From a bacterium (lineage in GTDB: Bacteria; Desulfobacterota_D; UBA1144): DNA of 64,000 nucleotides. Of the stretch, positions 17,909-25,800 are shown one piece after another. A program made the translations under genes and the position numbers. The stretch covers positions 1-64,000 of the forward strand of contig JABILG010000019.1 in the NCBI GenBank assembly GCA_018654605.1, in the 5' to 3' direction. Numbering within the stretch: position 1 is the stretch's first letter; each line of letters starts with the position of its first letter. The notes under the pieces were generated by a model that was not told the origin of the DNA, did not search any database, and saw nothing but the letters and a program-made list of their open reading frames with translations.

Positions 17909-18720
17909 ACGTTGGAATCATAGGAACAGGTAACATGGCATTATCTTTAATTAAAGGTTTTCAAGTCGATGGCAGCCACAAGATTGTTTGTTCTGACGTA
18001 GATATAAAAAAACTTAAATCACTCAAGGGTCTTAAAAATGTTAAAACAACAACTCAAAACATTAGAGTTGTAGAGAGTTCGGAAATTATTTTTCTTTGTG
18101 TTAAACCCGATACGGTTTCAGGGGTACTAAGAGAAATAAAAAAGGAATTAAATTTTAGCAAAATTCTTGTTTCAATAGCCGCCGGTGTAAAAACATCTTT
18201 TATACAAAAACTGATTGGACCAAAGAAAAAAGTTATAAGAACAATGCCCAATTTGCCATGCCTTGTATTGAAGGGCGTCATTGGTTTTAGGGCCAATAGA
18301 TACTGTACTCTTAAGGATCGTAAAGTTTTTTTAAGATTAATAGAGACAACTGGAAAAGCATTTGAATTAAAAGCAGAAAAAGATTTTGATTATCTTACAG
18401 CTATAGGCGGCTCTGGGCCAGCTTTTTTAGCAGAATATATTGCCGCTCAACTTGTATATGCCAAATCCAAAAGTTTAAACGAAGCGATGGCAAGAGACAT
18501 AGTTTTTAAAACTATCCTTGGTGCAGTGACATATTTAGACGCCACCAAGGTGTCCCCGCAGGAATTTGTCAAGCTAGTTTCTTCTCCAGGCGGTACTACA
18601 GAAGCTGGTATTAAGTTGTTGAAAAATAAAAAATTTACCAATATTATTGTTCAATGCTTAGATTCTGCATCTAAGAAATCGGTAAAAATTAGTGACAAGT
18701 TAGTTATGAAAAAAAATTGA
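17905..18720 (+). CDS. proC: Pyrroline-5-carboxylate reductase
   Basis: 271 residues. It has an N-terminal Rossmann motif GIIGTGNMALSLIKGF, then VKPDTVSGVLREI, VIRTMPNLPCLV near 112, TAIGGSGPAFLAEYI near 168 and the C-terminal SSPGGTTEAGIKLL, all typical of ProC. It makes proline from pyrroline-5-carboxylate using NAD(P)H, as an oligomer. ATGA overlap with yggS; yggT begins one base after its stop. Confidence 0.95.
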   Translation: MNVGIIGTGNMALSLIKGFQVDGSHKIVCSDVDIKKLKSLKGLKNVKTTTQNIRVVESSEIIFLCVKPDTVSGVLREIKKELNFSKILVSIAAGVKTSFIQKLIGPKKKVIRTMPNLPCLVLKGVIGFRANRYCTLKDRKVFLRLIETTGKAFELKAEKDFDYLTAIGGSGPAFLAEYIAAQLVYAKSKSLNEAMARDIVFKTILGAVTYLDATKVSPQEFVKLVSSPGGTTEAGIKLLKNKKFTNIIVQCLDSASKKSVKISDKLVMKKN

Positions 18721-18721
18721 T

Positions 18722-19012
18722 ATGATTATTGCAAATTTAATTTTAGCTATTGCCAACATCTTAAACTTAATTCTTTCTCTATTTGTATGGCTAATAATTA
18801 TTCGTGCTTTAATTTCTTGGTTTAATCCTGATCCTTATAATGCTTTGTTTCAGCTTCTATATAGAATAACGGAGCCGGTTCTATCAATAGTAAGAAATGC
18901 TATGCCAAATCTTGCCGGAGTAGACATTTCACCTATTGTTGTTTTGCTAGCAGTGGAATTTTTAAAAAGTTTTTTAATCAAATCCCTGGTTGAACTTGCC
19001 TATACCTTTTAA
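18722..19012 (+). CDS. yggT: YggT-family integral membrane protein
   Basis: 96 residues with two hydrophobic spans (about 2-27 and 65-90) and the conserved segment WLIIIRALISWFNPDPYNALFQLLYRITEPVL, the YggT/YlmG signature. Linked in other bacteria and plastids to membrane organisation or division. The sequence shows no enzymatic motif. Placed between proC and yggU in the conserved order. Confidence 0.9.
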   Translation: MIIANLILAIANILNLILSLFVWLIIIRALISWFNPDPYNALFQLLYRITEPVLSIVRNAMPNLAGVDISPIVVLLAVEFLKSFLIKSLVELAYTF

Positions 19013-19014
19013 GT

Positions 19015-19275
19015 TTGAAGATTTTAGTCTCAGTTAAACCCAGGTCAAAAAAATCAGAGGTTTTAAGTTTTGAATCAGGTGTTTTGTTTGTAAAAGTGGG
19101 CGCAATACCACACAAGGGTGCATCAAACATTGAATTAATCAAGACGCTTTCGGAATTCATTGGAATACCAAAGTCAAAAATAGCTATTGTTGGCGGTTTT
19201 AAATCCAAGGTTAAAACACTAGAGCTGGACTGCTCTTCCAACAAACTTAACTTAGCTTTAAAAAAACTGTTATAA
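19015..19275 (+). CDS. yggU: DUF167 (YggU) family protein
   Basis: 86 residues starting at TTG two bases after the yggT stop. KILVSVKPRSKKSEV, GAIPHKGASNIELIKTLSEFIGIPKSKIAIVGGFKSKVK match the DUF167 family. Function unknown. It commonly accompanies yggT. Confidence 0.88.
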   Translation: MKILVSVKPRSKKSEVLSFESGVLFVKVGAIPHKGASNIELIKTLSEFIGIPKSKIAIVGGFKSKVKTLELDCSSNKLNLALKKLL

Positions 19276-19310
19276 TATTTCAAATCAGATTTTGATTAAA
19301 GGAGAATTAA

Positions 19311-19964
19311 ATGAAAATCAGTTTATTAGGTGGAACAGGGTCTTTTGCTGAAGGTCTTGTAATAAGATGGGCTAAAGCAGGCCATGAAGTTTTAATAGGT
19401 TCAAGAACCCAAGAAAAAGCAGATGCTGCTGCAGCAGAGATAAACGAGAAAGCAAAAGAACAAGGTGTTGATAAAATCATTCTCGGTATGGAGAATGGAG
19501 AGGCTGCAAAAGCAAGCGAGGTGGTAGTTGTCTGTTTGCCTCCTGAATACACAAAAGCAACCCTAGAAGGCATTTCCAGCTCTTTCACAAATCAAATTGT
19601 GATTTCGCCGGTTGTTCCTATGAAGTTTGGAAAAGTTGTGTCTTATGATCCTCCAGAGTCTGGATCTGCGGCTATTGATATTCAAAACGTGTTACCGGAT
19701 TCGGCAAAGGTCGTAAGCGCGTATCATAACATTCCCGCAAAAGGCTTGGCTAATTTTGAAAAACCATTAGACTATGACGTTGTTATTTGTGGTGACGATG
19801 ATGAAGCCAAGGCAATAGTTTCCAAGTTAACAGAAGAAATGCCAAGTCTCAAAGCAATAGATGCAGGGCCACTTGAGATTTCTTCAATGATTGAGGCTAT
19901 TACTCCATTGATAATTAATATGAACAAGAAGTATAAGCATGAATTTTCAATTAAATTTATCTAA
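19311..19964 (+). CDS. npdG: NADPH-dependent F420 reductase
   Basis: 217 residues with an N-terminal ISLLGGTGSFAEGLVIRWAKAG dinucleotide motif and GSRTQEKADAAAAE for NADP, then VVVCLPPEYT and VISPVVPMKFG. These match F420H2:NADP oxidoreductase (Fno/NpdG). It moves hydride between NADPH and coenzyme F420. The nearby cofC gene supports real F420 metabolism. AAAGGAG precedes the ATG. Confusion with ProC-like reductases is unlikely given the GGTGSFAEG pattern. Confidence 0.87.
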   Translation: MKISLLGGTGSFAEGLVIRWAKAGHEVLIGSRTQEKADAAAAEINEKAKEQGVDKIILGMENGEAAKASEVVVVCLPPEYTKATLEGISSSFTNQIVISPVVPMKFGKVVSYDPPESGSAAIDIQNVLPDSAKVVSAYHNIPAKGLANFEKPLDYDVVICGDDDEAKAIVSKLTEEMPSLKAIDAGPLEISSMIEAITPLIINMNKKYKHEFSIKFI

Positions 19965-19987
19965 TTGACTTGAATGTTTAATAAACA
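19965..19987 (+). promoter_or_regulatory. Candidate groES promoter region with palindrome
   Basis: TTGACT (19965-19970) is followed by the perfect palindrome TGTTTA-A-TAAACA (19975-19987), about 45 bases before groES. The palindrome sits where the -35/-10 spacer would be. No good TATAAT at 17 bases is obvious. It is not the CIRCE element of HrcA. Confidence 0.3.
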
Positions 19988-20029
19988 TGATTACTTTATA
20001 AGTAAGTTAAAGTTTAAGGGGAGTTTAAA

Positions 20030-20335
20030 ATGGGTAAATCTAAGAAAAAAACTGTAAGGCCTTTAGGTGCTTTTGTTTTAGTTGAAAGGAATGAAGCTGA
20101 AACTACAACACAGGGCGGCATTATCATTCCTGATGGTTCTCAGGAAAAGCCACTAGAAGCCACGGTTGTTGCCGTTGGTTCTGGAAGAGCTGATCAGAAA
20201 GGAAACATCACTCCGCTGACAGTTAAAAAAGGCGATAAAGTTCTTTTTAGTAAGTTTGGTGGAGCAGAGGTAAATATTGAAAATCAGGACCTCATGGTTC
20301 TTGAAGAAAGAGATATTTTAGCAGTCATTAGCTAA
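20030..20335 (+). CDS. groES: Co-chaperonin GroES
   Basis: 101 residues with the Cpn10 pattern: VRPLGAFVLVERNEAE, the mobile loop TTTQGGIIIPDGSQEKP, ATVVAVGSG, VKKGDKVLFSKFGGAEV and VLEERDILAVI. It caps GroEL in protein folding. Preceded by GGGGAG. groEL does not follow; the 3' end overlaps the convergent cofC gene by 8 bases, so GroEL must be elsewhere. Confidence 0.97.
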   Translation: MGKSKKKTVRPLGAFVLVERNEAETTTQGGIIIPDGSQEKPLEATVVAVGSGRADQKGNITPLTVKKGDKVLFSKFGGAEVNIENQDLMVLEERDILAVIS

Positions 20336-20951
20336 TAGCCTTATATTTGTTATTGTCTGGGTGACTTATACGAAAATGTTCAAGATCATTTAGACAGTCT
20401 ATATCAAGTCCAATATTTTTATTTTCTAAAATTTTATATTGGGCTTCTTTATCTTCAAACTCCTTAATATGTTTTTCTAAACTGTTTTCTCCAAAAAATG
20501 ATTGAATTATATCAGGCGGGGTTCTAAGCATGGCGTTGGTGCCACTACCGCTTTTTGAAGGTACGACTATGCAGGAGTTGGATTGTTCAGCTTCTTTAAA
20601 GATAGCATCAATATCTTTGAAACTTAAAAGTGGTAAATCACCAGGAATTCTTAAGACGCTGGTTGCACCTTTTTCTATTAGAATTTTTGAAGCACAATCA
20701 ACAGAAGCACTTTCACTAAGTTGCTTGTCTTCCTCAATTATTTTGACCCCAAACCTATTTGCAATATTTATGGCTTTTTTGTCGTTTGTTATAATAAAGT
20801 TTGCTTCTGACATTTCTGACTTTGAAACCTCTTCTAAAACATGGGTCAGCATTCTTTCTACAATTTTTTCAGTTTCTCGAGCAGACAAGTCTTTCCTCAT
20901 CCTCGTTTTAGCTAATTTAAAATTTTTAAAAGGCACAATAATAAATTTCAT
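20328..20951 (-). CDS. cofC: Phospholactate/PEP guanylyltransferase (F420 biosynthesis)
   Basis: About 207 residues of the CofC/FbiD nucleotidyltransferase family: N-terminal IIVPFKNFKLAKTRMRKDLS with the GTP-binding region, FIITNDKKA, VLRIPGDLPLLSFKDID (metal-binding PGDLPL) and VVPSKSGSGTNAMLRTPP. It activates phospholactate, PEP or phosphoglycerate with GTP to start coenzyme F420 assembly. A TTG at 20957 is in frame, but ATG 20951 is more likely. With npdG nearby, this is good evidence that the host makes F420. Confidence 0.88.
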   Translation of the reverse strand: MKFIIVPFKNFKLAKTRMRKDLSARETEKIVERMLTHVLEEVSKSEMSEANFIITNDKKAINIANRFGVKIIEEDKQLSESASVDCASKILIEKGATSVLRIPGDLPLLSFKDIDAIFKEAEQSNSCIVVPSKSGSGTNAMLRTPPDIIQSFFGENSLEKHIKEFEDKEAQYKILENKNIGLDIDCLNDLEHFRISHPDNNKYKAIS

Positions 20952-20999
20952 AAACAATTTCCACTAACAAGATAGGAAGAATTATTATAAACTAATTTA

Positions 21000-21758
21000 A
21001 TGGATATATTTTCTTGGAATGTGAATGGAATTAGAGCTGTAAGAAAGAAAGGGTTTTTGGATTTTATTTCTAATTATTCTCCAGACATATTGTGTCTTCA
21101 AGAAACGAAAGCACATGCTGAGCAGCTAGGGGATGATTTGCTTAATATTCCTGGTTATTCATCTTTTTTTGATTCACCTAAATATAAAAAGGGATACTCA
21201 GGTGTTGCTATTTACTCCAGACAGGAGCCGATTAACATTACAACAACCCTTGACGCTGAACAAGATTTGGACGATGAAGGTAGAACGCTCATAGCCGAAT
21301 ATGATAAATTTATTTTGCTTAATTTTTATTTTCCCAATGGTCAAATGAATGACACTAGACTTGATTACAAGCTCAGGTTTCACGAAGCAGCTTATGAGAA
21401 GTTTCTAAGGCTAAAAAGAAAGAAGAAAAATATTATTATATGTGGTGATTACAATATTGCACATAATGAGATAGACTTAAAACACCCCAAGCCTAATGAA
21501 AACACTTCTGGTTTTCTTCGAATAGAAAGAGACTGGTTAGACAAATTTCAAAAAAAAGGATTTGTCGATACTTTTAGATATTTTTATCCTGATGTGATTA
21601 AATATTCTTGGTGGACATATATGAGAAATGCTAGGCAGAATAATGCTGGATGGAGAATTGACTATTTCTGGGTTTCACAAATTGATAAGATTAAGGATGC
21701 TAAAATTCACAATGAAGTATTTGGCTCTGACCATTGCCCCGTCTCTGTATCACTTTAG
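21000..21758 (+). CDS. xth: Exodeoxyribonuclease III / AP endonuclease
   Basis: 252 residues of the EEP nuclease fold: SWNVNGIRAV at the start, LCLQETKAH with the metal Glu near 35, GYSGVAIYSR, NFYFPNG, CGDYNIAHNEIDL near 147, YSWWTYMRNARQNNAGWRIDYF near 200, and GSDHCPVSVSL at the end. It cuts DNA at abasic sites in base-excision repair. Stops 2 bases before the convergent dnaB gene. Confidence 0.95.
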   Translation: MDIFSWNVNGIRAVRKKGFLDFISNYSPDILCLQETKAHAEQLGDDLLNIPGYSSFFDSPKYKKGYSGVAIYSRQEPINITTTLDAEQDLDDEGRTLIAEYDKFILLNFYFPNGQMNDTRLDYKLRFHEAAYEKFLRLKRKKKNIIICGDYNIAHNEIDLKHPKPNENTSGFLRIERDWLDKFQKKGFVDTFRYFYPDVIKYSWWTYMRNARQNNAGWRIDYFWVSQIDKIKDAKIHNEVFGSDHCPVSVSL

Positions 21759-21760
21759 AT

Positions 21761-23119
21761 TTATTGTGGAGATTCATCAGTGTACTCATCAGCAAGATTT
21801 TCAAAACTAGGAACTCCTTGGGTATCTAAAAAGGCCAAAGAAACTGTTCCAGTAGGACCGTTACGTTGTTTGCCAATAATAACCTCAGCCAAACCGTCCC
21901 TTTCGTCAGCCATCCTTTTATAGGCATCGGCTCGATGAAGAAAAATTACCATATCGGCGTCTTGTTCTAGCGCGCCACTTTCTCTTAAGTCCGAAAGCTG
22001 TGGTTTTTTATCTGTTCTAGCTTCTGTTTGTCTGCTAAGCTGTGAAATTGCAATAATAGGAATTTGTAACTCTTTTGCAAGAGCCTTAAGTGATAATGAA
22101 ATTTCAGCAATTTCTCTTTCACGATTATCTGTTCTAGAAGAGCCCCGCATTAATTGAAGATAATCAACAATTAAAATATCTATACCTTTGTCACTTTTTA
22201 GACGCCTTGTTCTAGATCTTAGGTCAAGAGAAGTAAGAGCCGGCGTGTCATCTATAAAGATATTAGCTCTTTGGAGAGTTTCCGCCGCCGCTACAGTCTT
22301 TTGAAATTCAGAATCTGATAGAAAACCTGTTCTAATTTTACCAAAGTTGAGCTTAGATTTTGCAGAAAGCATTCTCATCATTAGTTGTTCTTTGGCCATT
22401 TCCAGAGAGAAAAAGCCTACTTTAAGTCCATGAATCAAAGCCGCATGCATAACAATGTTTAGACTAAAAGAAGTTTTGCCCATACCGGGCCTTGCGGCGA
22501 TTATAATTAGATCAGAATTTTGAAAACCCGCAGTCATTTTGTCAAGCTTTTTAAACCCACTGGCAATTCCAGTTATGGCCATTTTTCTGGTCGTTAAGTT
22601 TTCAATTATTTTTATAGTTTCAGCTGCTAGTTCCGCAGTAGAAACAAAACCAGATCTCTTTTTGTTTTGACTTATTTCAAACAACTTCTTTTCAGCCTGA
22701 TCAACAAACTCATCAACTTCAACTTGGTCTGTCTGTCCTTCGTCTATGATTTCAGATGCTGTTCTAATCATGCTCCTTAGTATTGACTTCTCTCTCACAG
22801 ATTTTGCATAGAAAACTACATTTGAGGAGCTGGGAACAATTTCAATTAATTGGCTAAGATAAGAGCTGCCCCCCACTTCTTTTAATAAGGATTTTTTTGA
22901 TTTTAACTTATCATACAAAGTTAATATATCAATTGGCTTACTTTCTTTGTCTAAATCAACCATGGCAGAAAAAATTTTTTTATGATTTTCGTCATAAAAG
23001 TCATTTTCAGCAATTTCTTCAAGCGCTAAATTCATAGCTTCTTGATCTATTAAAATAGAACCTAGAACTGCTTGCTCCGCTTCATTGTTTTGCGGTAATT
23101 TTTTAACATTCATTGCCAT
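21761..23119 (-). CDS. dnaB: Replicative DNA helicase DnaB
   Basis: 452 residues: DnaB N-terminal helical domain (PQNNEAEQAVLGSILID) and a RecA-like C-terminal ATPase with Walker A ARPGMGKTSFSLN near 210, Walker B DILIVDYLQLMRG near 313, ISQLSRQTEAR and SDLRESGALEQDADMVIFLHR near 370. The hexamer unwinds DNA at the fork; its loader DnaA is 8 kb away. No intein is seen at the usual P-loop site. Confidence 0.97.
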   Translation of the reverse strand: MAMNVKKLPQNNEAEQAVLGSILIDQEAMNLALEEIAENDFYDENHKKIFSAMVDLDKESKPIDILTLYDKLKSKKSLLKEVGGSSYLSQLIEIVPSSSNVVFYAKSVREKSILRSMIRTASEIIDEGQTDQVEVDEFVDQAEKKLFEISQNKKRSGFVSTAELAAETIKIIENLTTRKMAITGIASGFKKLDKMTAGFQNSDLIIIAARPGMGKTSFSLNIVMHAALIHGLKVGFFSLEMAKEQLMMRMLSAKSKLNFGKIRTGFLSDSEFQKTVAAAETLQRANIFIDDTPALTSLDLRSRTRRLKSDKGIDILIVDYLQLMRGSSRTDNREREIAEISLSLKALAKELQIPIIAISQLSRQTEARTDKKPQLSDLRESGALEQDADMVIFLHRADAYKRMADERDGLAEVIIGKQRNGPTGTVSLAFLDTQGVPSFENLADEYTDESPQ

Positions 23120-23148
23120 GAGGATATTATAACAACAGTTCTATCAAG

Positions 23149-23880
23149 TTAGAAATCTTGATGATTCATTCCAAGGTATTTTTTTAAATGTTTTACAGCA
23201 ATATATAAGATAGGTGTATCAAGAATAGCAATTATGAATTTAAAAATATATGCGTATGATATAAGCAAGAATAGGGCCTCTAGCTCGGTTTTTGCTTCAG
23301 GAAGTGGTATTGATTTTGATAAATAATGAGTAATAGAAATAACGCAAATAGTGTCTATAAGCGAGCTAATCATAGTGGATCCGTTGTTTCTAAGCCACAA
23401 GTGTTTACCATTTGTGAGCCTTTTTAAAAAATGAAATATTTTAACGTCAGAATATTGTGCTAAAAAATATGCAATCATTGAGGCTGTTATGGTGCTCAAA
23501 GACAAAGATCTAATAATCATAAACGCATTGTCTGCATCCACGCTGTTGTTTGTTGTAAAAGCAGGTATCAGGCCTCCTAACCAAAGTATTATTGCCAGCC
23601 AAATATTTACAACTAGCCCTGCCCATACTAGCTCAGAAGCTCTTTCTTCTCCATAAATTTCGGATATTATGTCTGTACACAGAAACGTTATAGGATATGG
23701 TAGAACACCAACAGCTAAGATTACAGGGATTTGAAAACCTAAAAGATTAAAGCTTAAATCAAGGAATCTTGATGTTCCAAGAAGATTAAGCATTGTCATT
23801 GAAGATATGAAAATTGCTGAAAGTAAAAGGAGGACAGCTCTTTTTCTATTAGCATATTTATTTTCCATGTTTTTGTTCAT
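23149..23880 (-). CDS. Queuosine-precursor transporter (YhhQ/VUT family)
   Basis: 243-residue membrane protein with about six hydrophobic segments. The family segment PYPITFLCTDIISEIYGEERASELVWAGL (residues 61-89) is diagnostic for the VUT_1/YhhQ family, whose studied members import preQ0/preQ1 for queuosine tRNA modification. Two ATGs (residues 1 and 5) compete as start. No queuosine synthesis gene is in the window, which fits a salvaging cell. Confidence 0.88.
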   Translation of the reverse strand: MNKNMENKYANRKRAVLLLLSAIFISSMTMLNLLGTSRFLDLSFNLLGFQIPVILAVGVLPYPITFLCTDIISEIYGEERASELVWAGLVVNIWLAIILWLGGLIPAFTTNNSVDADNAFMIIRSLSLSTITASMIAYFLAQYSDVKIFHFLKRLTNGKHLWLRNNGSTMISSLIDTICVISITHYLSKSIPLPEAKTELEALFLLISYAYIFKFIIAILDTPILYIAVKHLKKYLGMNHQDF

Positions 23881-23901
23881 AATCTTTTAATCTAGCTTTC
23901 C

Positions 23902-23929
23902 TTGAAAGTCTCTTTGGACATGATAAACT
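23902..23929 (+). promoter_or_regulatory. Probable promoter of the CAT tRNA
   Basis: TTGAAA (23902-23907), 16 bases, TAAACT (23924-23929), 11 bases before the tRNA 5' end. Confidence 0.45.
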
Positions 23930-23940
23930 GAGAATCCATC

Positions 23941-24012
23941 GGCCGTGTAGCTCAGGGGTAGAGCGACGCTCTCATAAGGCGTATGTCGGAAGTTCGAATC
24001 TTCCCACGGCCA
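23941..24012 (+). tRNA. tRNA with CAT anticodon (elongator Met or Ile2)
   Basis: 72 bases fold as a full cloverleaf: acceptor GGCCGTG/CACGGCC, D arm GCTC/GAGC, anticodon stem ACGCT/GGCGT with loop CTCATAA, T arm GGAAG-TTCGAAT-CTTCC, discriminator A. CAT can be elongator methionine or lysidine-modified isoleucine, which I cannot separate here. The perfect G1-C72 pair rules against initiator fMet. CCA is not encoded. The next base starts the reverse complement of the nadA stop codon. Confidence 0.95.
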
Positions 24013-24948
24013 TTACCCAATGCCCACCATCCTATCAATTGCAGTTTTAGCCTTCATTGCTATTTTAGCTGGTACTTTTACTTCCGGTTGCTCAGATTTT
24101 AATGTTTCAAGAACTTTTTCTACCGTAATCATCTTCATATACTCACAAGTTGCCGTTCTGTTTATTGGTATAAAGTTTTTTTCAGGAGATGTTCGCTGTA
24201 GCTTGTGAATAACTCCAGTTTCTGTGGCTACTATAATATTTTCGGCACTTGAACTTTTCGCTTTGTTAATCATTGCCTCTGTTGATAAAAAGTGAATATC
24301 TTTGTCATTATTTTTTTCTGAGTAATACATAGCTTCTGAACCACAGGCGCACTCAGGATGAATTAAAACTTCAGTCTCAACATACTCATCCCTTAGGTTT
24401 TTTATTTCCTCATAGGTCATGGCAGCATGAACATGACATTCGCCCGGCCAAATATTGATTTTTCTTTTGGTTTTTTTCTGAACATATGCACCTAAAAACA
24501 TGTCAGGTAAAAAAAGTATTTTTTTATCTTTATCAATTGATTCAATAATTTTTACAGCATTTGAAGACGTAAAACAATAGTCGCTTTCGGCTTTTATTTC
24601 TGCAGTTGTATTAACATAAGAGACAACCACAGCATCGGGATTCTTTTTTTTCCAATCCTTTAGTTGTTGTAAGCTTATAGAGTCAGCCAGAGAACATCCT
24701 GCTTCTAAATCAGGCAATAAAATTTTTTTATTAGGGCAGAGTATTGATGCTGTTTCAGCCATAAAATGAACCCCGCAAAAAATTATCATTTCTGCGTCAA
24801 CTTCTACGGCCTTTTTTGCAAGACCGAGGGAGTCTCCAATAAAGTCAGCTATATCTTGGACTTCAGGTATTTGATAGTTGTGCGCAAGAATGACAGCATT
24901 TTTCTTTTTTTTAAGGTCAGATATTTGCTTTAAAACATTTAAATCCAT
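24013..24948 (-). CDS. nadA: Quinolinate synthase A
   Basis: 311 residues. It has AVILAHNYQIPEVQDIADFIGDSL at the start and the three [4Fe-4S] cysteines in AGCSLADS, WPGECHVHA and TATCEYMKM. HPECACGSEAMYYS is also conserved. It condenses iminoaspartate with dihydroxyacetone phosphate to quinolinate in NAD synthesis. nadC is directly upstream in the operon; nadB lies beyond korA/korB on the same strand. The stop abuts the convergent tRNA with no spacer. Confidence 0.96.
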   Translation of the reverse strand: MDLNVLKQISDLKKKKNAVILAHNYQIPEVQDIADFIGDSLGLAKKAVEVDAEMIIFCGVHFMAETASILCPNKKILLPDLEAGCSLADSISLQQLKDWKKKNPDAVVVSYVNTTAEIKAESDYCFTSSNAVKIIESIDKDKKILFLPDMFLGAYVQKKTKRKINIWPGECHVHAAMTYEEIKNLRDEYVETEVLIHPECACGSEAMYYSEKNNDKDIHFLSTEAMINKAKSSSAENIIVATETGVIHKLQRTSPEKNFIPINRTATCEYMKMITVEKVLETLKSEQPEVKVPAKIAMKAKTAIDRMVGIG

Positions 24949-24951
24949 GAT

Positions 24952-25794
24952 TTATTTTAACACATTCATAGAGATATCTATGGATGGCGATGAGTGTGTA
25001 ATTGTCCCTACTGAAATATAATCAACATCAAAAGATGAAATTTTTTTTATCTTAGGTATATCAATTCCACCCGATATTTCTATTTCTACATCAGGATATT
25101 TTCTTATTTTATTAATCGCTTTTTTTATGTTGGGCACGGTAAAGTTGTCCAACATCACCCTTTTAATTTTAAACTTTAATGCACTATCAAGCTGAGAAAG
25201 AGATTTAACCTCTATTTCAACGGGAGCGAGTCGTTTCTTTTTGAACAGCTTAGTAAGGGTTGGCTCCACCCCCCTAAGGCTTTTTATGTGATTATCTTTA
25301 ATTAATATGAGCTTAGATAGGTCCATTCTATGGTTCTCACCACCCCCAATCTTAACGCAGTATTTTTCTATCAACCTCCACCCAGGCGTGGTTTTTCTTG
25401 TATCTAGAATATTAATCTTTTTGTTTTTTATTGGTTTGCAGAAGTTATAAGTTGTTGTGGCTATGCCCGATGTTTTTTGTAAAAAATTTAAAAGAATCCT
25501 CTCAATTGTAAGAATTTTGTTTCCTGGGCCATTAATTATAGCAACTCTAGTATTTTTTTTAACATAAGACCCTTCTTTGAGTTTCCAGACAATTTTTATT
25601 TTGTTGTTAAATTTTTTAACTAAATAATTAACTATTTTTGTACCACACAAGATTCCGCTTTCTTTAAATAAGAGCTCACAAGTTAAATTTGAATCTTCAA
25701 TTAAAGTTTTTGTGGTTATATCGGAAGATACTTTATCTTCTTTTAAAGAAGAATTGAGAATTGTGCTAACACTTTTTTTTAAAGCACTGTTCAT
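24952..25794 (-). CDS. nadC: Nicotinate-nucleotide pyrophosphorylase (carboxylating)
   Basis: 280 residues: SSLKEDKVSSDITTKTL, NFLQKTSGIATTTYNF near 87, ILDTRKTTPGWRLIEKYCVKIGGGENHRMDLS near 109, EIEVKSLSQLDSAL, VMLDNFT and EISGGIDIPKIK. This is the full set of quinolinate phosphoribosyltransferase motifs. It makes nicotinate mononucleotide from quinolinate and PRPP. Ends 3 bases before nadA and starts 6 bases after korB. Confidence 0.96.
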   Translation of the reverse strand: MNSALKKSVSTILNSSLKEDKVSSDITTKTLIEDSNLTCELLFKESGILCGTKIVNYLVKKFNNKIKIVWKLKEGSYVKKNTRVAIINGPGNKILTIERILLNFLQKTSGIATTTYNFCKPIKNKKINILDTRKTTPGWRLIEKYCVKIGGGENHRMDLSKLILIKDNHIKSLRGVEPTLTKLFKKKRLAPVEIEVKSLSQLDSALKFKIKRVMLDNFTVPNIKKAINKIRKYPDVEIEISGGIDIPKIKKISSFDVDYISVGTITHSSPSIDISMNVLK

Positions 25795-25800
25795 ATAAGT

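Noticed and set aside
19965-20029. CIRCE element before groES
   Set aside because: No TTAGCACTC-N9-GAGTGCTAA is present; only a different short palindrome.
23941-24012. Initiator tRNA-fMet
   Set aside because: The first acceptor pair is a perfect G-C and the anticodon stem lacks three consecutive G-C pairs.
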